Source of the DNA: Acidimicrobiaceae bacterium
GTDB taxonomy: Bacteria > Actinomycetota > Acidimicrobiia > Acidimicrobiales > RAAP-2
Reading direction: 5' to 3'
Length of the DNA: 42,971 nt
NCBI GenBank assembly: GCA_003133405.1
Contig: PKXH01000027.1
Location: forward strand, 91,274 to 134,244
Made by a program: the position numbers and the translations under genes. Positions 8,387-17,845 of this stretch are shown here, piece after piece (position 1 is the first letter of the stretch; each line of letters starts with the position of its first letter). Below the pieces are notes generated by a model. That model saw nothing but the letters and a program-made list of their open reading frames with translations, was not told the DNA's origin and ran no database searches.

Positions 8387-9340
8387 CTAAATCCCTTTCG
8401 TCTCGAGCCAGCGTTCGGCGTCAATCGCCGCGATGCAGCCCGAGCCCGCCGAGGTCACGGCCTGGCGGTAGACGTCGTCTTGGACGTCGCCGGCGGCGAA
8501 GAGTCCCTCGACGTTCGTGAACGAGCCGAGGCCGGTGCGCACGTAGCCGTTCGTGTGCAGATCCACCTGACCGGTGACCAGGGTGGTATTGGGCACGTGG
8601 CCGATGGCAACGAAGACCCCTGTCACCGCGAGGACGCGATCTTCGTTGGTGAGCGTGTCGCGAACCTTGAGGCCGGTGACCTTGTCGTCACCGAGTATCT
8701 CCACGACCTGGGTGTTCCACGCAAAGCGGATTTTCTCATTCGAGAAGGCCCGCTCTTGCATGATCTTCGAGGCGCGCAGGGCGTCGCGTCGGTGAATTAG
8801 CGTCACGCTCGACGCAAAGCGAGTGAGGAAGAGGGCCTCTTCGAGGGCCGAGTCGCCGCCGCCGACCACGGCGATGTCTTGACCACGAAAGAAGAAACCG
8901 TCGCACGTCGCGCACGTCGAGAGCCCGTGGCTGAGCAGTCGCTCTTCACCGGGAACATTCATCATCAGCGATCGTGCGCCAGTAGCCAGGATGACCGCGT
9001 CCGCGGTGAGACTCGCCTCTTCGTCGCCGGTGAGCCAGGCCCGAAAGGGGCGGGCGGAGGCGTCGAGCTTGTGCACTTTGTCAACCCGCAGGTCCGCGCC
9101 GAATCGCACCGCCTGTTCTCGCATCTTCATCATGAGCTCGGGCCCGGTGACCGATTCGGGAAAGCCGGGGTAGTTCTCGACGTCGGTGGTGAGCATGAGT
9201 TGGCCGCCGGGCTGATCGGAGGTGGACGAGGGCTCGCCCTCGATGACGATGGGGCTCAGCTGGGCGCGCGCGGCGTAGATCGCCGCGGTCAGCCCGGCTG
9301 GACCGGAGCCGATAATGAGGACACGAGTGTGCTCGGCCAT
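8387..9340 (-). CDS. trxB: thioredoxin-disulfide reductase
   Basis: [18 protein letters not shown], redox motif CATCDG, second dinucleotide fold [25 protein letters not shown]. Confidence 0.97.
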   Translation of the reverse strand: MAEHTRVLIIGSGPAGLTAAIYAARAQLSPIVIEGEPSSTSDQPGGQLMLTTDVENYPGFPESVTGPELMMKMREQAVRFGADLRVDKVHKLDASARPFRAWLTGDEEASLTADAVILATGARSLMMNVPGEERLLSHGLSTCATCDGFFFRGQDIAVVGGGDSALEEALFLTRFASSVTLIHRRDALRASKIMQERAFSNEKIRFAWNTQVVEILGDDKVTGLKVRDTLTNEDRVLAVTGVFVAIGHVPNTTLVTGQVDLHTNGYVRTGLGSFTNVEGLFAAGDVQDDVYRQAVTSAGSGCIAAIDAERWLETKGI

Positions 9341-9657
9341 TACTTCCTAATTTTGAGGGGGCGACGGCGTCGCCAGATGATCAGTCCGGCGAGCGTCGAG
9401 GCGGCGCCGACCACGGCGTAGCTCAACCATTCGCGGCCGTGAAACGCGTAGATATTGAGCAAGCGCATGACGCCGATGACCAACACCACGACCAGGACCA
9501 GCGTGGCGAGCACGATGATGAAACCGTAGGCCAGCACGCGCGCCACCATGATGATCGGTCGCAGCACCCGATCGTGCACGACGTCGAGCAGATGGTCGAA
9601 AGCGGCCAGCAGTCGATCGACGAGATCGGATTCGCGCGGTTCGCTGGCTTCAGTCAC
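9340..9657 (-). CDS. small predicted membrane protein
   Basis: 105 aa with two hydrophobic segments; its stop overlaps the trxB start (TAATG). Confidence 0.6.
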   Translation of the reverse strand: MTEASEPRESDLVDRLLAAFDHLLDVVHDRVLRPIIMVARVLAYGFIIVLATLVLVVVLVIGVMRLLNIYAFHGREWLSYAVVGAASTLAGLIIWRRRRPLKIRK

Positions 9658-9683
9658 ACTGCAAACTTAGTGGAGCGCGCTGG

Positions 9684-10523
9684 CTACCCTTCGATCCACG
9701 TCAGGCCGATGATGCCGGGGCCGCCGTGCGTTCCTACCGTCGGGCCGATGTCGGTGACGATGACGGGATGCTCGCTCGGGATGTCCTTGATGAGCGCCTC
9801 GAGCGCCGCGACGTCGTGGCAGGCGCCGTGAATCAACGCGAGTCGTCGCAGGGGCGCGTGCGAGGCTGCGACCTTGGCCACGGCGCTCAGGGCTTTGGCG
9901 CGGGTACGTTGGCGGCCCGCTTCAGCCACCACGCCGCCCTTGATCTCCACGAGGGGCTTGATCGAGAGCACCTGGCCGATGAGCGCCTTCGCGCCCCCGA
10001 CGCGCCCGCCCTTGATGAGGTGCTCGAGGGTGTCGAGCGCCGCCACGACGCCGGTCTTTTTTATCAGCACCTCGGTACGCTCCACGAGTTGATCGAGGTC
10101 GGCGCCCGTGGCGGCGAGCTCGGCCACGTCGAGCACGATGAGGCCCTGACCCATGGAGACGGTTTCGGTGTCGATCACGCGCACGTCGATGAGGTCGCGC
10201 ACCGCGTCGGCTGCGACGCTCGCGGACTGGTGCGTGGCCGAGAGCATCGACGAGAGGGTCAGCACGAGCACGCCGTCACAGCCATCGCGCTTCGCGCCCT
10301 CGTAGGCCGCTTGGAAGGCGCCCGGCGAGGGCGCGGACGTCTCGGGCAGGGTTTTCGAGCTCTTGCACTTGGCCCAAAAGACGTCGGGTGAGAGGTCGAC
10401 GCCGTCGGTGAACTCTTCGTCGCCGAAGCGAATCGTCAGTGAGACGACGTCAATGTCGAGGCGTTTGGCGTACTCCTTGGGCAGGTCGCTCGCACTGTCG
10501 GTGACTACGCGTATCCGTGTCAT
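9684..10523 (-). CDS. DegV family fatty-acid-binding protein
   Basis: MTRIRVVTDSASDLPKEYAKRLDIDVVSLTIRFGDEEFTDGVDLSPDVFW, KTSAPSPGAF-like TLPETSAPSPGAFQ, LEHLIKGGRVGGAKALIGQVLSIKPLV. Confidence 0.93.
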   Translation of the reverse strand: MTRIRVVTDSASDLPKEYAKRLDIDVVSLTIRFGDEEFTDGVDLSPDVFWAKCKSSKTLPETSAPSPGAFQAAYEGAKRDGCDGVLVLTLSSMLSATHQSASVAADAVRDLIDVRVIDTETVSMGQGLIVLDVAELAATGADLDQLVERTEVLIKKTGVVAALDTLEHLIKGGRVGGAKALIGQVLSIKPLVEIKGGVVAEAGRQRTRAKALSAVAKVAASHAPLRRLALIHGACHDVAALEALIKDIPSEHPVIVTDIGPTVGTHGGPGIIGLTWIEG

Positions 10524-10531
10524 GATCCCCC

Positions 10532-12136
10532 CTAGAACTGCTCAAGCCTTACACCTTTCGAGGTGCGTCGGCGCAGGCGCTGGTGTAACGCCACGACCAC
10601 CAGCCCGTAGGCGAGTACCCCGACCAAGATCGCCGCGGCGAAGCGCGCGATGAGCCCGGCGCCGTGCGTGGAAGTCGGAACCGCGTAGGCCAGGGCCATC
10701 ACGACGCTCGCCACCAGCGAGGCCAAGAGACTTCGCCGTACGTGCACGCTCCACAGCCCGGCGATGATGTTGACGTGGCGGCGGGCCAGTACGAAGAGCG
10801 CCGCGAGGGCCGCGGCGGTGTAGCCCACCGAGACGCTCGCGGTGAGTCCGGCCATGGAGTGGCGACCGAGCAACACGCACAGCACGATCGTCAAGGCGTT
10901 CTCGAAGGCGTAGAGCATGAACATCTCACGGGCACGCTGCATCGCCTGGAGCCCGCGCACGGCCAATTGAAAGACGGTGAATCCCGGCAGGCCCGCCGCC
11001 AGAACGGCCAGCACGGTGCCGACCGAGAGCCGGTGGTCGGCGTTGACGTGGTGCAACAGTATGGCCGCCAAGGGTTGGGAGAGCACGATGAGCACGAAGG
11101 AGCAGGGCACGATGATCACGAGCGATTGGCGCAGTGCGAAGCGCAGTCGTTCGCTGAGCCCCGCGAAGTCCTGGACGGTGGCCAAGCGCGCGAGTTGGGG
11201 CGTCACGGCGCCGAGCACCGAAACCACCACCACGGCGTAGGGCATCAGCATGAACGAAAAGCCGTAGGTGTACGCACTGACCGGACCGTTGCCGCCAATG
11301 CCAAAGGCGAAGGCCAGCACCACGAAGAGCGAAAGCTGGTTCGAGAGCACCACCGCCAGGGTCCAACTCCCGAGTCTCGCCACGGCGCGAACCGCGGGGT
11401 CTTTGAGATCGAGTCGAAAGCTGAGACGCCACAGATCACTGCGGGTCAGGGAAGGCACCAGGCAGAGGAACTGCACCGCGACGCCCAGCGTCGTGCCCAG
11501 TCCCAGCCAGAGCAGATCGTGCGAACCGCCCAGCGTGGCGAGTGCGGGTGTGGGATCCACGAGATGGAACCACACGAGTACGCCCATGCAGACCACGTTG
11601 TTGGCGATTGGGACCCAGGTCGCCACGCCGAAGCGGTGGCGGATGTTGAGCAACGCCGTCGCGATCGCGATGACCCCGTAAAAGAAGATCTGGGGAACGA
11701 ACCACCGTAAGAGCTGGGTGGCGACCGCGCGTTGCTGGACCAGGACGACGGCCGAGTGCGCCGAGGACGAGTGTTGTAGGAACGTGAAGGCGTCAATGAT
11801 CCACGGCGCGCAGAACCACGACACCACCGAGGCCCCGAAGAGAACGATCAACGACCCGGTGACGACGCTCGAGATCGACTTCCACGCGCGGCGTTCGCCG
11901 TCGAGGGCGAGGCGTTCGATAAAGACGGGTATGAACGTGGCCGTTAAGACCCCGCCGAGCACCAGATCGAACAGCATATTGGGCACGGTGTTGGCGAGGT
12001 TGAAGGCGTCCGATATTGGCGTAAAGCCCAGAACCCACGCCAGGACCAGGACCCGTAACAGCCCCGAGACGCGCGAGACCAGCGTGCCACTGGCCATGGC
12101 CACGACGCGAGAAGAATGAGTCGAGTCCTCGCTCAC
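10532..12136 (-). CDS. murJ: lipid II flippase MurJ/MviN family protein, without a C-terminal kinase-like domain
   Basis: SGTLVSRVSGLLRVLVLAWVLGFTPISDAFNLANTVPNMLFDLVLGGVLTATFIPVF; GTG start at 12136 overlaps the upstream stop (GTGA). Confidence 0.92.
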   Translation of the reverse strand: MSEDSTHSSRVVAMASGTLVSRVSGLLRVLVLAWVLGFTPISDAFNLANTVPNMLFDLVLGGVLTATFIPVFIERLALDGERRAWKSISSVVTGSLIVLFGASVVSWFCAPWIIDAFTFLQHSSSAHSAVVLVQQRAVATQLLRWFVPQIFFYGVIAIATALLNIRHRFGVATWVPIANNVVCMGVLVWFHLVDPTPALATLGGSHDLLWLGLGTTLGVAVQFLCLVPSLTRSDLWRLSFRLDLKDPAVRAVARLGSWTLAVVLSNQLSLFVVLAFAFGIGGNGPVSAYTYGFSFMLMPYAVVVVSVLGAVTPQLARLATVQDFAGLSERLRFALRQSLVIIVPCSFVLIVLSQPLAAILLHHVNADHRLSVGTVLAVLAAGLPGFTVFQLAVRGLQAMQRAREMFMLYAFENALTIVLCVLLGRHSMAGLTASVSVGYTAAALAALFVLARRHVNIIAGLWSVHVRRSLLASLVASVVMALAYAVPTSTHGAGLIARFAAAILVGVLAYGLVVVALHQRLRRRTSKGVRLEQF

Positions 12137-14085
12137 CGGGCGTGGCGACCCTTCGGCCGACGTCGATTCGTGCGCCACCACCAGAGCCCGAGCACGAACA
12201 GCGACGCGAACGTCAAGAGGTACCCGACCACTGAGGCCCCGGCAATGCGAACCTGAACGGCACTGCGCGCCAGCACGACCTGGTCGTTGGGCGTCGTGAG
12301 CACGATCTGCAAGGTGAGCGAGGAACCCTGCGGATCGGCGGTGGGCACGCGAATCGACTGGGTGGGCGAGCTCAGTGTGATGGGTATCGAGGCGCCTTTA
12401 GGGAACGTCAGCCGGTCGGTCACGAGATGAATGACCGCGCTGACGTGATACGGCGCTCGCGAGTTGACGGTGACCGGTAGCGAAGTACCTTGACCCGCGA
12501 GCGTAACGGCACTGGCGTCGACGGAGAACTGGGCGAGTTGCGCACTCAGTAGATCGTTCGCGGTGTTGATGGCGTTCTGGCGTTGGCTGGCGGTGGCGAG
12601 GATCTCGGTGCGTGCGACCGCGACGCGTAACTCGGTGGCGACGTTGCCGGACTTGATGCCCCGGGAGTATGAGTTGACGGCCCCGATCAGGGTCAGTAGC
12701 GAGCTGACGTTATGCGCCGACCACGTCGACGGCACCGACGCCGCAAGGGTGCGGACGCTGGGCGCCCCGTTCGTGCCGATGAGCGCGGGGTCGAACGACG
12801 GGGTGAGCGTGGTGAGCCGATCAAAGGGGTCGTCACGCAGTCCGCTGAGCAGATCGTTCACGAAGGCCTTGGACGTGGAACCCACGGGGGCTTCGATGAC
12901 GACCGTTCGATTCGCGGACGCGTAGGGCGCCTCGAAGTGCAAAAAGGCCAGGGTCGCCAGCGTCAAGGCGGCGCGGCGCCCCGGTTCGATGTTGGGGCTA
13001 CTGACCAGATCAGAGAGGGGACCGTCGCTACTGAGGGCGCGCAAGTTCCCCGCGCCCTCGACGTGAAAGGGAGCGCCCCAGGTAAGGGTGCTGGAAGGGG
13101 CTTCGCTCAGGTCGCCCTCGGGCAGTACGACGTCACTGACGCCAGCGCCGGCGAGGGCGAGCAGGCTCGCGGGCGACTGGGACCCGCTCAACACGACCGC
13201 AGCGTCGGCGTGGCGCCCCGTCAGCGAGGTCAAGAGGTTCTCCGACAACGTGAGTTGTTGGGGGACCTGGGTCGTCAGGCCGTTGGCGACGAGGCCGGCA
13301 AAGTCGATGGCGCGGGGTGGAGCGACCACGACGCGGTGCAGGGAACTGAAGAGGGCGCGGTCAAGGGCTCCGCGCCAACTCGTGCTCTGCGTCGGGCTCA
13401 ACTCGATCGCCGCCAAGGCCTCGTAGTCGACACTGAGCGTGAGCGGGGCGACGCCAAAGTGGCCAATCATGTTCAACACGCCCCATGAACGCTTCGGGTG
13501 TTTCAGCGCTGAAGGAGTGAGCGTTTCGATGAGTGCGACGCTGATTGGTTGGGCGACGTAGTTCTTTTGCACTGCGAGCAGCGACCACTTGGTGAGCGAG
13601 ACGCCGTTCACCGTCACGACGAAGCGCAAGGGATAGACGCCATCGCAGATTTCGGTGGCGCAGGGTAGACGCAGCCGGGGCGTCACGCCCGAACACGTGC
13701 TCGACGTCGATGGTGCGTGGGTGTAGATCGTGACACGAAAGGTCGCCACGCCGTTACGTAGACACCTCAGATCGAACTTTCCGGTTGACGAGACGGGCTT
13801 GGCGCTCGTGCCCGCGCCGCTCACAATGGGGGTGAGCTGAGAACGCGCCACTAGCGACGGATAGAGAGTGACGTCAGCGCTGGCCGGGACATTTGACGGT
13901 GAAAGACGCACCGTCACGACGAAGTGTGAGGTTCCTTGCGCCGAGAGGGGCGCGAGAGCGTTTTGGTGAACCAGGGTGAAGTGTGGCGTCGTGCCAGCGT
14001 GCGCGGCCGAGGGCCACGTCACCGTTGCGAGGCTGAGGAGTACGACGCTGAGCGCCCGCCACCAGGTCGTAGGCCGGTGCGACAT
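12133..14085 (-). CDS. DUF6049-like secreted/membrane-anchored protein (Rv3909-type)
   Basis: N-terminal signal segment, long extracytoplasmic region, C-terminal TM GYLLTFASLFVLGLWWW plus basic tail; directly upstream of murJ as in mycobacteria. Start chosen at MSHRPTTWW. Confidence 0.7.
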   Translation of the reverse strand: MSHRPTTWWRALSVVLLSLATVTWPSAAHAGTTPHFTLVHQNALAPLSAQGTSHFVVTVRLSPSNVPASADVTLYPSLVARSQLTPIVSGAGTSAKPVSSTGKFDLRCLRNGVATFRVTIYTHAPSTSSTCSGVTPRLRLPCATEICDGVYPLRFVVTVNGVSLTKWSLLAVQKNYVAQPISVALIETLTPSALKHPKRSWGVLNMIGHFGVAPLTLSVDYEALAAIELSPTQSTSWRGALDRALFSSLHRVVVAPPRAIDFAGLVANGLTTQVPQQLTLSENLLTSLTGRHADAAVVLSGSQSPASLLALAGAGVSDVVLPEGDLSEAPSSTLTWGAPFHVEGAGNLRALSSDGPLSDLVSSPNIEPGRRAALTLATLAFLHFEAPYASANRTVVIEAPVGSTSKAFVNDLLSGLRDDPFDRLTTLTPSFDPALIGTNGAPSVRTLAASVPSTWSAHNVSSLLTLIGAVNSYSRGIKSGNVATELRVAVARTEILATASQRQNAINTANDLLSAQLAQFSVDASAVTLAGQGTSLPVTVNSRAPYHVSAVIHLVTDRLTFPKGASIPITLSSPTQSIRVPTADPQGSSLTLQIVLTTPNDQVVLARSAVQVRIAGASVVGYLLTFASLFVLGLWWWRTNRRRPKGRHAR

Positions 14086-14145
14086 GCAGTTACAGGCTAC
14101 CTTCGTGAAGCCGATACTTCGCGCGCCCACTACCCTTCATTCGAA

Positions 14146-15570
14146 GTGACTTCATTCGCGTACGCCCACGATCGACTGAGCGAACTCGCCCGTTTATCGC
14201 GTCCGCTCTCGGACGCCTTCGCCGAGGCGGGCTTCTCTCTCTACGCCGTGGGCGGGTCGGTGCGCGACGCGCTGCTCGGCGAACCTCGTGGCGACGATGT
14301 GGAGATTGACTTCACGACCAACGCGCGCCCGGACGATATTGAGCGTCTGATGACGCCGCTGTGCAGTGCGTTATGGCAACAGGGAAAGGCCTTTGGGACC
14401 GTGGGCGGGCTGTTGCGCGCGAGTCGCGTCCAGGTGGAAATAACCACGTTTCGCTCAGAATCGTACGTCGATCATTCGCGCAAGCCCGCCGTGGAGTGGG
14501 GCGACTCGCTCCAAGCCGACCTCAGTCGGCGTGACTTCACGATCAACGCCCTGGCCCTGGACGTCGTCGCGCTCAACGCCGAGACTCCCGACGTGCAGAC
14601 GCTTTTTGACTACCACCGGGGCTTTCACGACCTTCAGGATCGAGTGTTGCGCACGCCCATCGACCCCGAGACACTCTTTCGTGACGATCCCCTTCGCATG
14701 CTGCGCGCCGCACGTTTTGCCGCACGATTCGACCTGGCCATCGACCCCGCGATCGAGAAGGCCTGCGTCACGATGGCCGAGCAGCTGGTCAAGGTCTCGC
14801 CCGAACGTATCCGGGGGGAACTCGATCTCTTGATGATGACCGCGCGGCCCTCGATCGGCCTTGACTTCATCGTGCGTACGGGTCTCGCGCAACACTTCTT
14901 CCCCGAACTGCCCACCTTGCAGCTCGAACAGGATCCGATCCACCAACACAAGGACGTGCTGCGCCACACGTGGGCCGTGGTCGACAAGACCTCGCCCGCG
15001 CTGGTGCTGCGCCTCGGTGCCTTGTTTCACGACATCGGAAAGCCCGCGACGCGCGCGATCAGCGACGAGGGGGTGACCTTTCGATTCCACGACGTGGTGG
15101 GGGCCAAGATCACCCGCCAACGCATGACGGCCCTGAAGTACGCCCAAGAGGTCATCGACGACGTCGCCACCTTGGTTGAGTTGCACCTTCGATTCCACAC
15201 CTACCAATTGGGCTGGAGCGACAAGGCGGTGCGCCGGTACGTGCGCGACGCCGGCCCCTTGCTCGAAGAGCTGAATGAACTCACGCGGTGTGACTGCACC
15301 ACGCGCAACGCCCGCAAGTCCGCCGCGCTCGCGCTACGCATGGACGAACTGGAAGCGCGCATCGCGGTGCTGCGTGAGCAAGAGGACTTGAGCCGTCTGC
15401 GCCCGGCCCTCGACGGGGTGGCCGTGATGGAACTGCTCGGCATTCCGCCCAGCCGAGCGGTCGGTCAAGCGCTCGACTTCTTGATGGAGATTCGTCTCGA
15501 CGAGGGCGAGATCTCCTCGGACGAGGCCGCCGCGCGACTGCACGCGTGGTGGGCGAGTCGGGCCAAGTAA
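14146..15570 (+). CDS. pcnA: CCA tRNA nucleotidyltransferase / poly(A) polymerase family with HD domain
   Basis: LYAVGGSVRDALLGEPRGDDVEIDFTTNA, RRDFTINALALDV, LFHDIGKPATR. GTG start at 14146 preferred over the track's 13936. Confidence 0.93.
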   Translation: MTSFAYAHDRLSELARLSRPLSDAFAEAGFSLYAVGGSVRDALLGEPRGDDVEIDFTTNARPDDIERLMTPLCSALWQQGKAFGTVGGLLRASRVQVEITTFRSESYVDHSRKPAVEWGDSLQADLSRRDFTINALALDVVALNAETPDVQTLFDYHRGFHDLQDRVLRTPIDPETLFRDDPLRMLRAARFAARFDLAIDPAIEKACVTMAEQLVKVSPERIRGELDLLMMTARPSIGLDFIVRTGLAQHFFPELPTLQLEQDPIHQHKDVLRHTWAVVDKTSPALVLRLGALFHDIGKPATRAISDEGVTFRFHDVVGAKITRQRMTALKYAQEVIDDVATLVELHLRFHTYQLGWSDKAVRRYVRDAGPLLEELNELTRCDCTTRNARKSAALALRMDELEARIAVLREQEDLSRLRPALDGVAVMELLGIPPSRAVGQALDFLMEIRLDEGEISSDEAAARLHAWWASRAK

Positions 15571-15574
15571 ATGA

Positions 15575-15601
15575 AAAAGCCCCCGCGGAGCGGGGGCTTT
15601 T
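15575..15601. terminator. strong bidirectional intrinsic terminator between pcnA and ino1
   Basis: AAAAGCCCCCGC-GGA-GCGGGGGCTTTT, perfect 12-bp arms with A/T tracts on both sides. Confidence 0.95.
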
Positions 15602-15616
15602 CCTGACGAACGGCGC

Positions 15617-16711
15617 TTAGGGCCAGACGGGATTCTCGACATTCCGGTCGGCGAAGGCCTCGACCATATCGTGGGCCTCGTCGTCGTGGTACTGCACCGG
15701 GGGCGACTTCATGAAGTAGGCCGAAGGACCAATGAGTGGTCCGCCGATGCCGCGGTCGAGGGCCACTTTGGCGCAGCGCACCGCGTCGATGATGACCCCG
15801 GCGGAGTTGGGCGAGTCCCAGACCTCGAGCTTGAGTTCGATGTTGAGCGGCGCGTCACCAAAGTTGCGGCCCTCCATGCGGATGTAGGCCCACTTACGGT
15901 CCTGGAGCCAGGGGATGTGGTCGCTCGGACCGATGTGCACATCGTCGGGGTCCATGTTGTTGAGTTCCAATTGCGAGGTGACGGCCTGGGTCTTGGAGAC
16001 CTTCTTCGACATCAAGCGTTCGCGGTCGAGCATGTTCTTAAAGTCCATATTGCCGCCCACGTTGAGTTGGTAGGTGTGATCGAGGGTGAGACCGCGGTCT
16101 TCGAACAGGCGCGTCAGCACGCGGTGCACGATCGTGGCCCCGACCTGGCTCTTGATGTCGTCACCGATGATGGGCACGTTGGCGTCGGTGAACTTCTTGG
16201 CCCACACCGGGTCCGACGCGATGAACACGGGTATGGCGTTCACGAAGGCGACGCCGGCGTCGAGTGCCGCCTGGGCGTAGAATTTCTGGGCCTTTTCCGA
16301 GCCGACCGGCAGGTACGCGACGAAGACTTCGGCCCGCGCGTCGCGTAGCGCCTGGGTGACGTCGACGGCCTCTAAGGGCGACTCTTCGATGGCCGCGCGG
16401 TAGTACTTGTTCAGCCCGTCGAGGGTCGGGCCGCGCTGGACGGTGACGCCCAGCGAGGGCACGTCGGCGAACTTCAGCGTGTTGTTCTGGCCCCCGTCGA
16501 TGGCCTTGCCGAGGTCGCTGCCGACCTTGGAGGCGTCCACGTCAAAGGCGGCGACGAACTCTAAGTCGCTGACGTGGTAGCCGCCGAGTTCGACGTGCAT
16601 GAGACCCGGGACGTGGTCACCAACCTTGGCGTCACGGTAGTACGTCACGCCTTGAATGAGTGAACTGGCGCAGTTCCCAACGCCGGCAATAGCCACGCGA
16701 ATCTTTCTCAT
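15617..16711 (-). CDS. ino1: inositol-3-phosphate synthase
   Basis: [75 protein letters not shown]. Confidence 0.96.
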   Translation of the reverse strand: MRKIRVAIAGVGNCASSLIQGVTYYRDAKVGDHVPGLMHVELGGYHVSDLEFVAAFDVDASKVGSDLGKAIDGGQNNTLKFADVPSLGVTVQRGPTLDGLNKYYRAAIEESPLEAVDVTQALRDARAEVFVAYLPVGSEKAQKFYAQAALDAGVAFVNAIPVFIASDPVWAKKFTDANVPIIGDDIKSQVGATIVHRVLTRLFEDRGLTLDHTYQLNVGGNMDFKNMLDRERLMSKKVSKTQAVTSQLELNNMDPDDVHIGPSDHIPWLQDRKWAYIRMEGRNFGDAPLNIELKLEVWDSPNSAGVIIDAVRCAKVALDRGIGGPLIGPSAYFMKSPPVQYHDDEAHDMVEAFADRNVENPVWP

Positions 16712-16723
16712 GGCTCTCCTTTC

Positions 16724-17347
16724 CTACTTCGCTTCGTCGGCGAAGGATTGTGTCTGACTACGTTCTCGTGACAACAGGTTGTCGACCCACGTGAGGTCCA
16801 ATTCGACGCCTTCGGCGGCGTGTTCCATCACGCCGCGCGCGTACTTGTCGAGCTCTTGGTTGTGCGCACCGGCGCGAACTTCGGCCAGGCGTTCCACGAG
16901 ATCAGTGCGACGGCGCTCGAGAAGGCGTACGCGAAGGCTCGGCGTGAGGTATCGCGCGAGCGCCATGCGCAGTGAGAAATTCTTGCTGTCGTCCAACGTG
17001 GCGGGGTCGGCCAGCAACGTCACGAACTCTTGACGACCACGATCGGTGATGCGGTAGACCTTTCGTCCTCGCCGTCCGAGACCCGTCGTGGCGCGCAGCG
17101 AACGAAGGGAGGCGCGTTCTCCCGAGAGCGAACCGGTGGAAAGTGCGGCGGCACGTGGCGCCACCGGCGCGACGGCTTCGACGAATCCGCGACGTTCGAG
17201 GCGAGCGAGCGCGGGGTAGATCGAACCGAAGGAGACGTTCGCCCAGACGCCCAGTCGATCACGCAGCTGGGTGCGGATCTCGTAGCCGTGGTGATCCCGG
17301 TCCATGAGTAGACCGAGGATGGCAATGTCTAACACGCGATAGAGCAT
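16724..17347 (-). CDS. PadR family transcriptional regulator
   Basis: ILGLLMDRDHHGYEIRTQLRDRLGVWANVSFGSIYPALARLERRGFVE; adjacent to ino1. Confidence 0.9.
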   Translation of the reverse strand: MLYRVLDIAILGLLMDRDHHGYEIRTQLRDRLGVWANVSFGSIYPALARLERRGFVEAVAPVAPRAAALSTGSLSGERASLRSLRATTGLGRRGRKVYRITDRGRQEFVTLLADPATLDDSKNFSLRMALARYLTPSLRVRLLERRRTDLVERLAEVRAGAHNQELDKYARGVMEHAAEGVELDLTWVDNLLSRERSQTQSFADEAK

Positions 17348-17353
17348 ATCACA

Positions 17354-17365
17354 TCGATATATCGA
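17354..17365. promoter_or_regulatory. palindromic operator candidate upstream of padR
   Basis: TCGATATATCGA, perfect 12-bp palindrome just 5' of the padR start. Confidence 0.45.
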
Positions 17366-17419
17366 ACGATACGGTCCCTGCCACGCCCGTGATTTCCAAC
17401 GGCGGTAAGGTCACCCCTA

Positions 17420-17845
17420 ATGGATAAGCGATTCCGTACGAGCACGGCCAACGGGGCCGTTGTCGAGTTCGGTTTGGTACGTCACGCGCTGCTCGCCAAA
17501 TTGGCCACGGGCCAGCTGCGCGGTGAGGACGTTTGCGACGCGCACCCCGAACTACTTCGAGCGGCGCGCAACATCGGACGAAAGTCGGGCGAGACCTGCC
17601 CGGTGTGCGGGGACGGCGAACTCGTGGAAGTGACCTACGTCTTTGGCGCGCGGCTGCCGGCCGGTGGCACATGCCCCACGACTCGCGCGGACCTGTTGAA
17701 ACTCGAGCGGCGTGAAGACCCGGTGCAGTGCTACGCGGTGGAGGTCTGCGTCGCGTGTTCCTTCCACCACCTGGCTCGAAAGTGGAGCGCGGGCGGACGC
17801 CAAGTTCGTCGCGGCGTCTCGTTCGCGAAAAAGGTCGGCGAATGA
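17420..17845 (+). CDS. DUF5318 family protein
   Basis: TCPVCGDGELVEVTYVFGARLPAGGTCPTTRADL with several Cys; synteny with the ino1/padR neighbourhood. Confidence 0.8.
   Translation: MDKRFRTSTANGAVVEFGLVRHALLAKLATGQLRGEDVCDAHPELLRAARNIGRKSGETCPVCGDGELVEVTYVFGARLPAGGTCPTTRADLLKLERREDPVQCYAVEVCVACSFHHLARKWSAGGRQVRRGVSFAKKVGE

Noticed and set aside
10664-11710. Long plus-strand ORF (348 aa) inside murJ
   Set aside because: Antisense to a clear murJ; composition rich in His/Arg/Glu typical of GC-driven antisense frames.
12712-13488. Plus-strand ORF (258 aa) antisense to the DUF6049 gene
   Set aside because: Low-complexity Arg/Gly frame without recognisable domains, opposite a syntenic gene.
13936-14145. 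N-terminal 70 aa of the track ORF for pcnA
   Set aside because: Overlaps the divergent DUF6049 5' end and has no nucleotidyltransferase homology; GTG at 14146 fits better.
15024-15040. parS-like half site TGTTTCACG within pcnA
   Set aside because: Only a half site, in the HD-motif codons; similar half sites occur near 18489 and 30658, consistent with chance.
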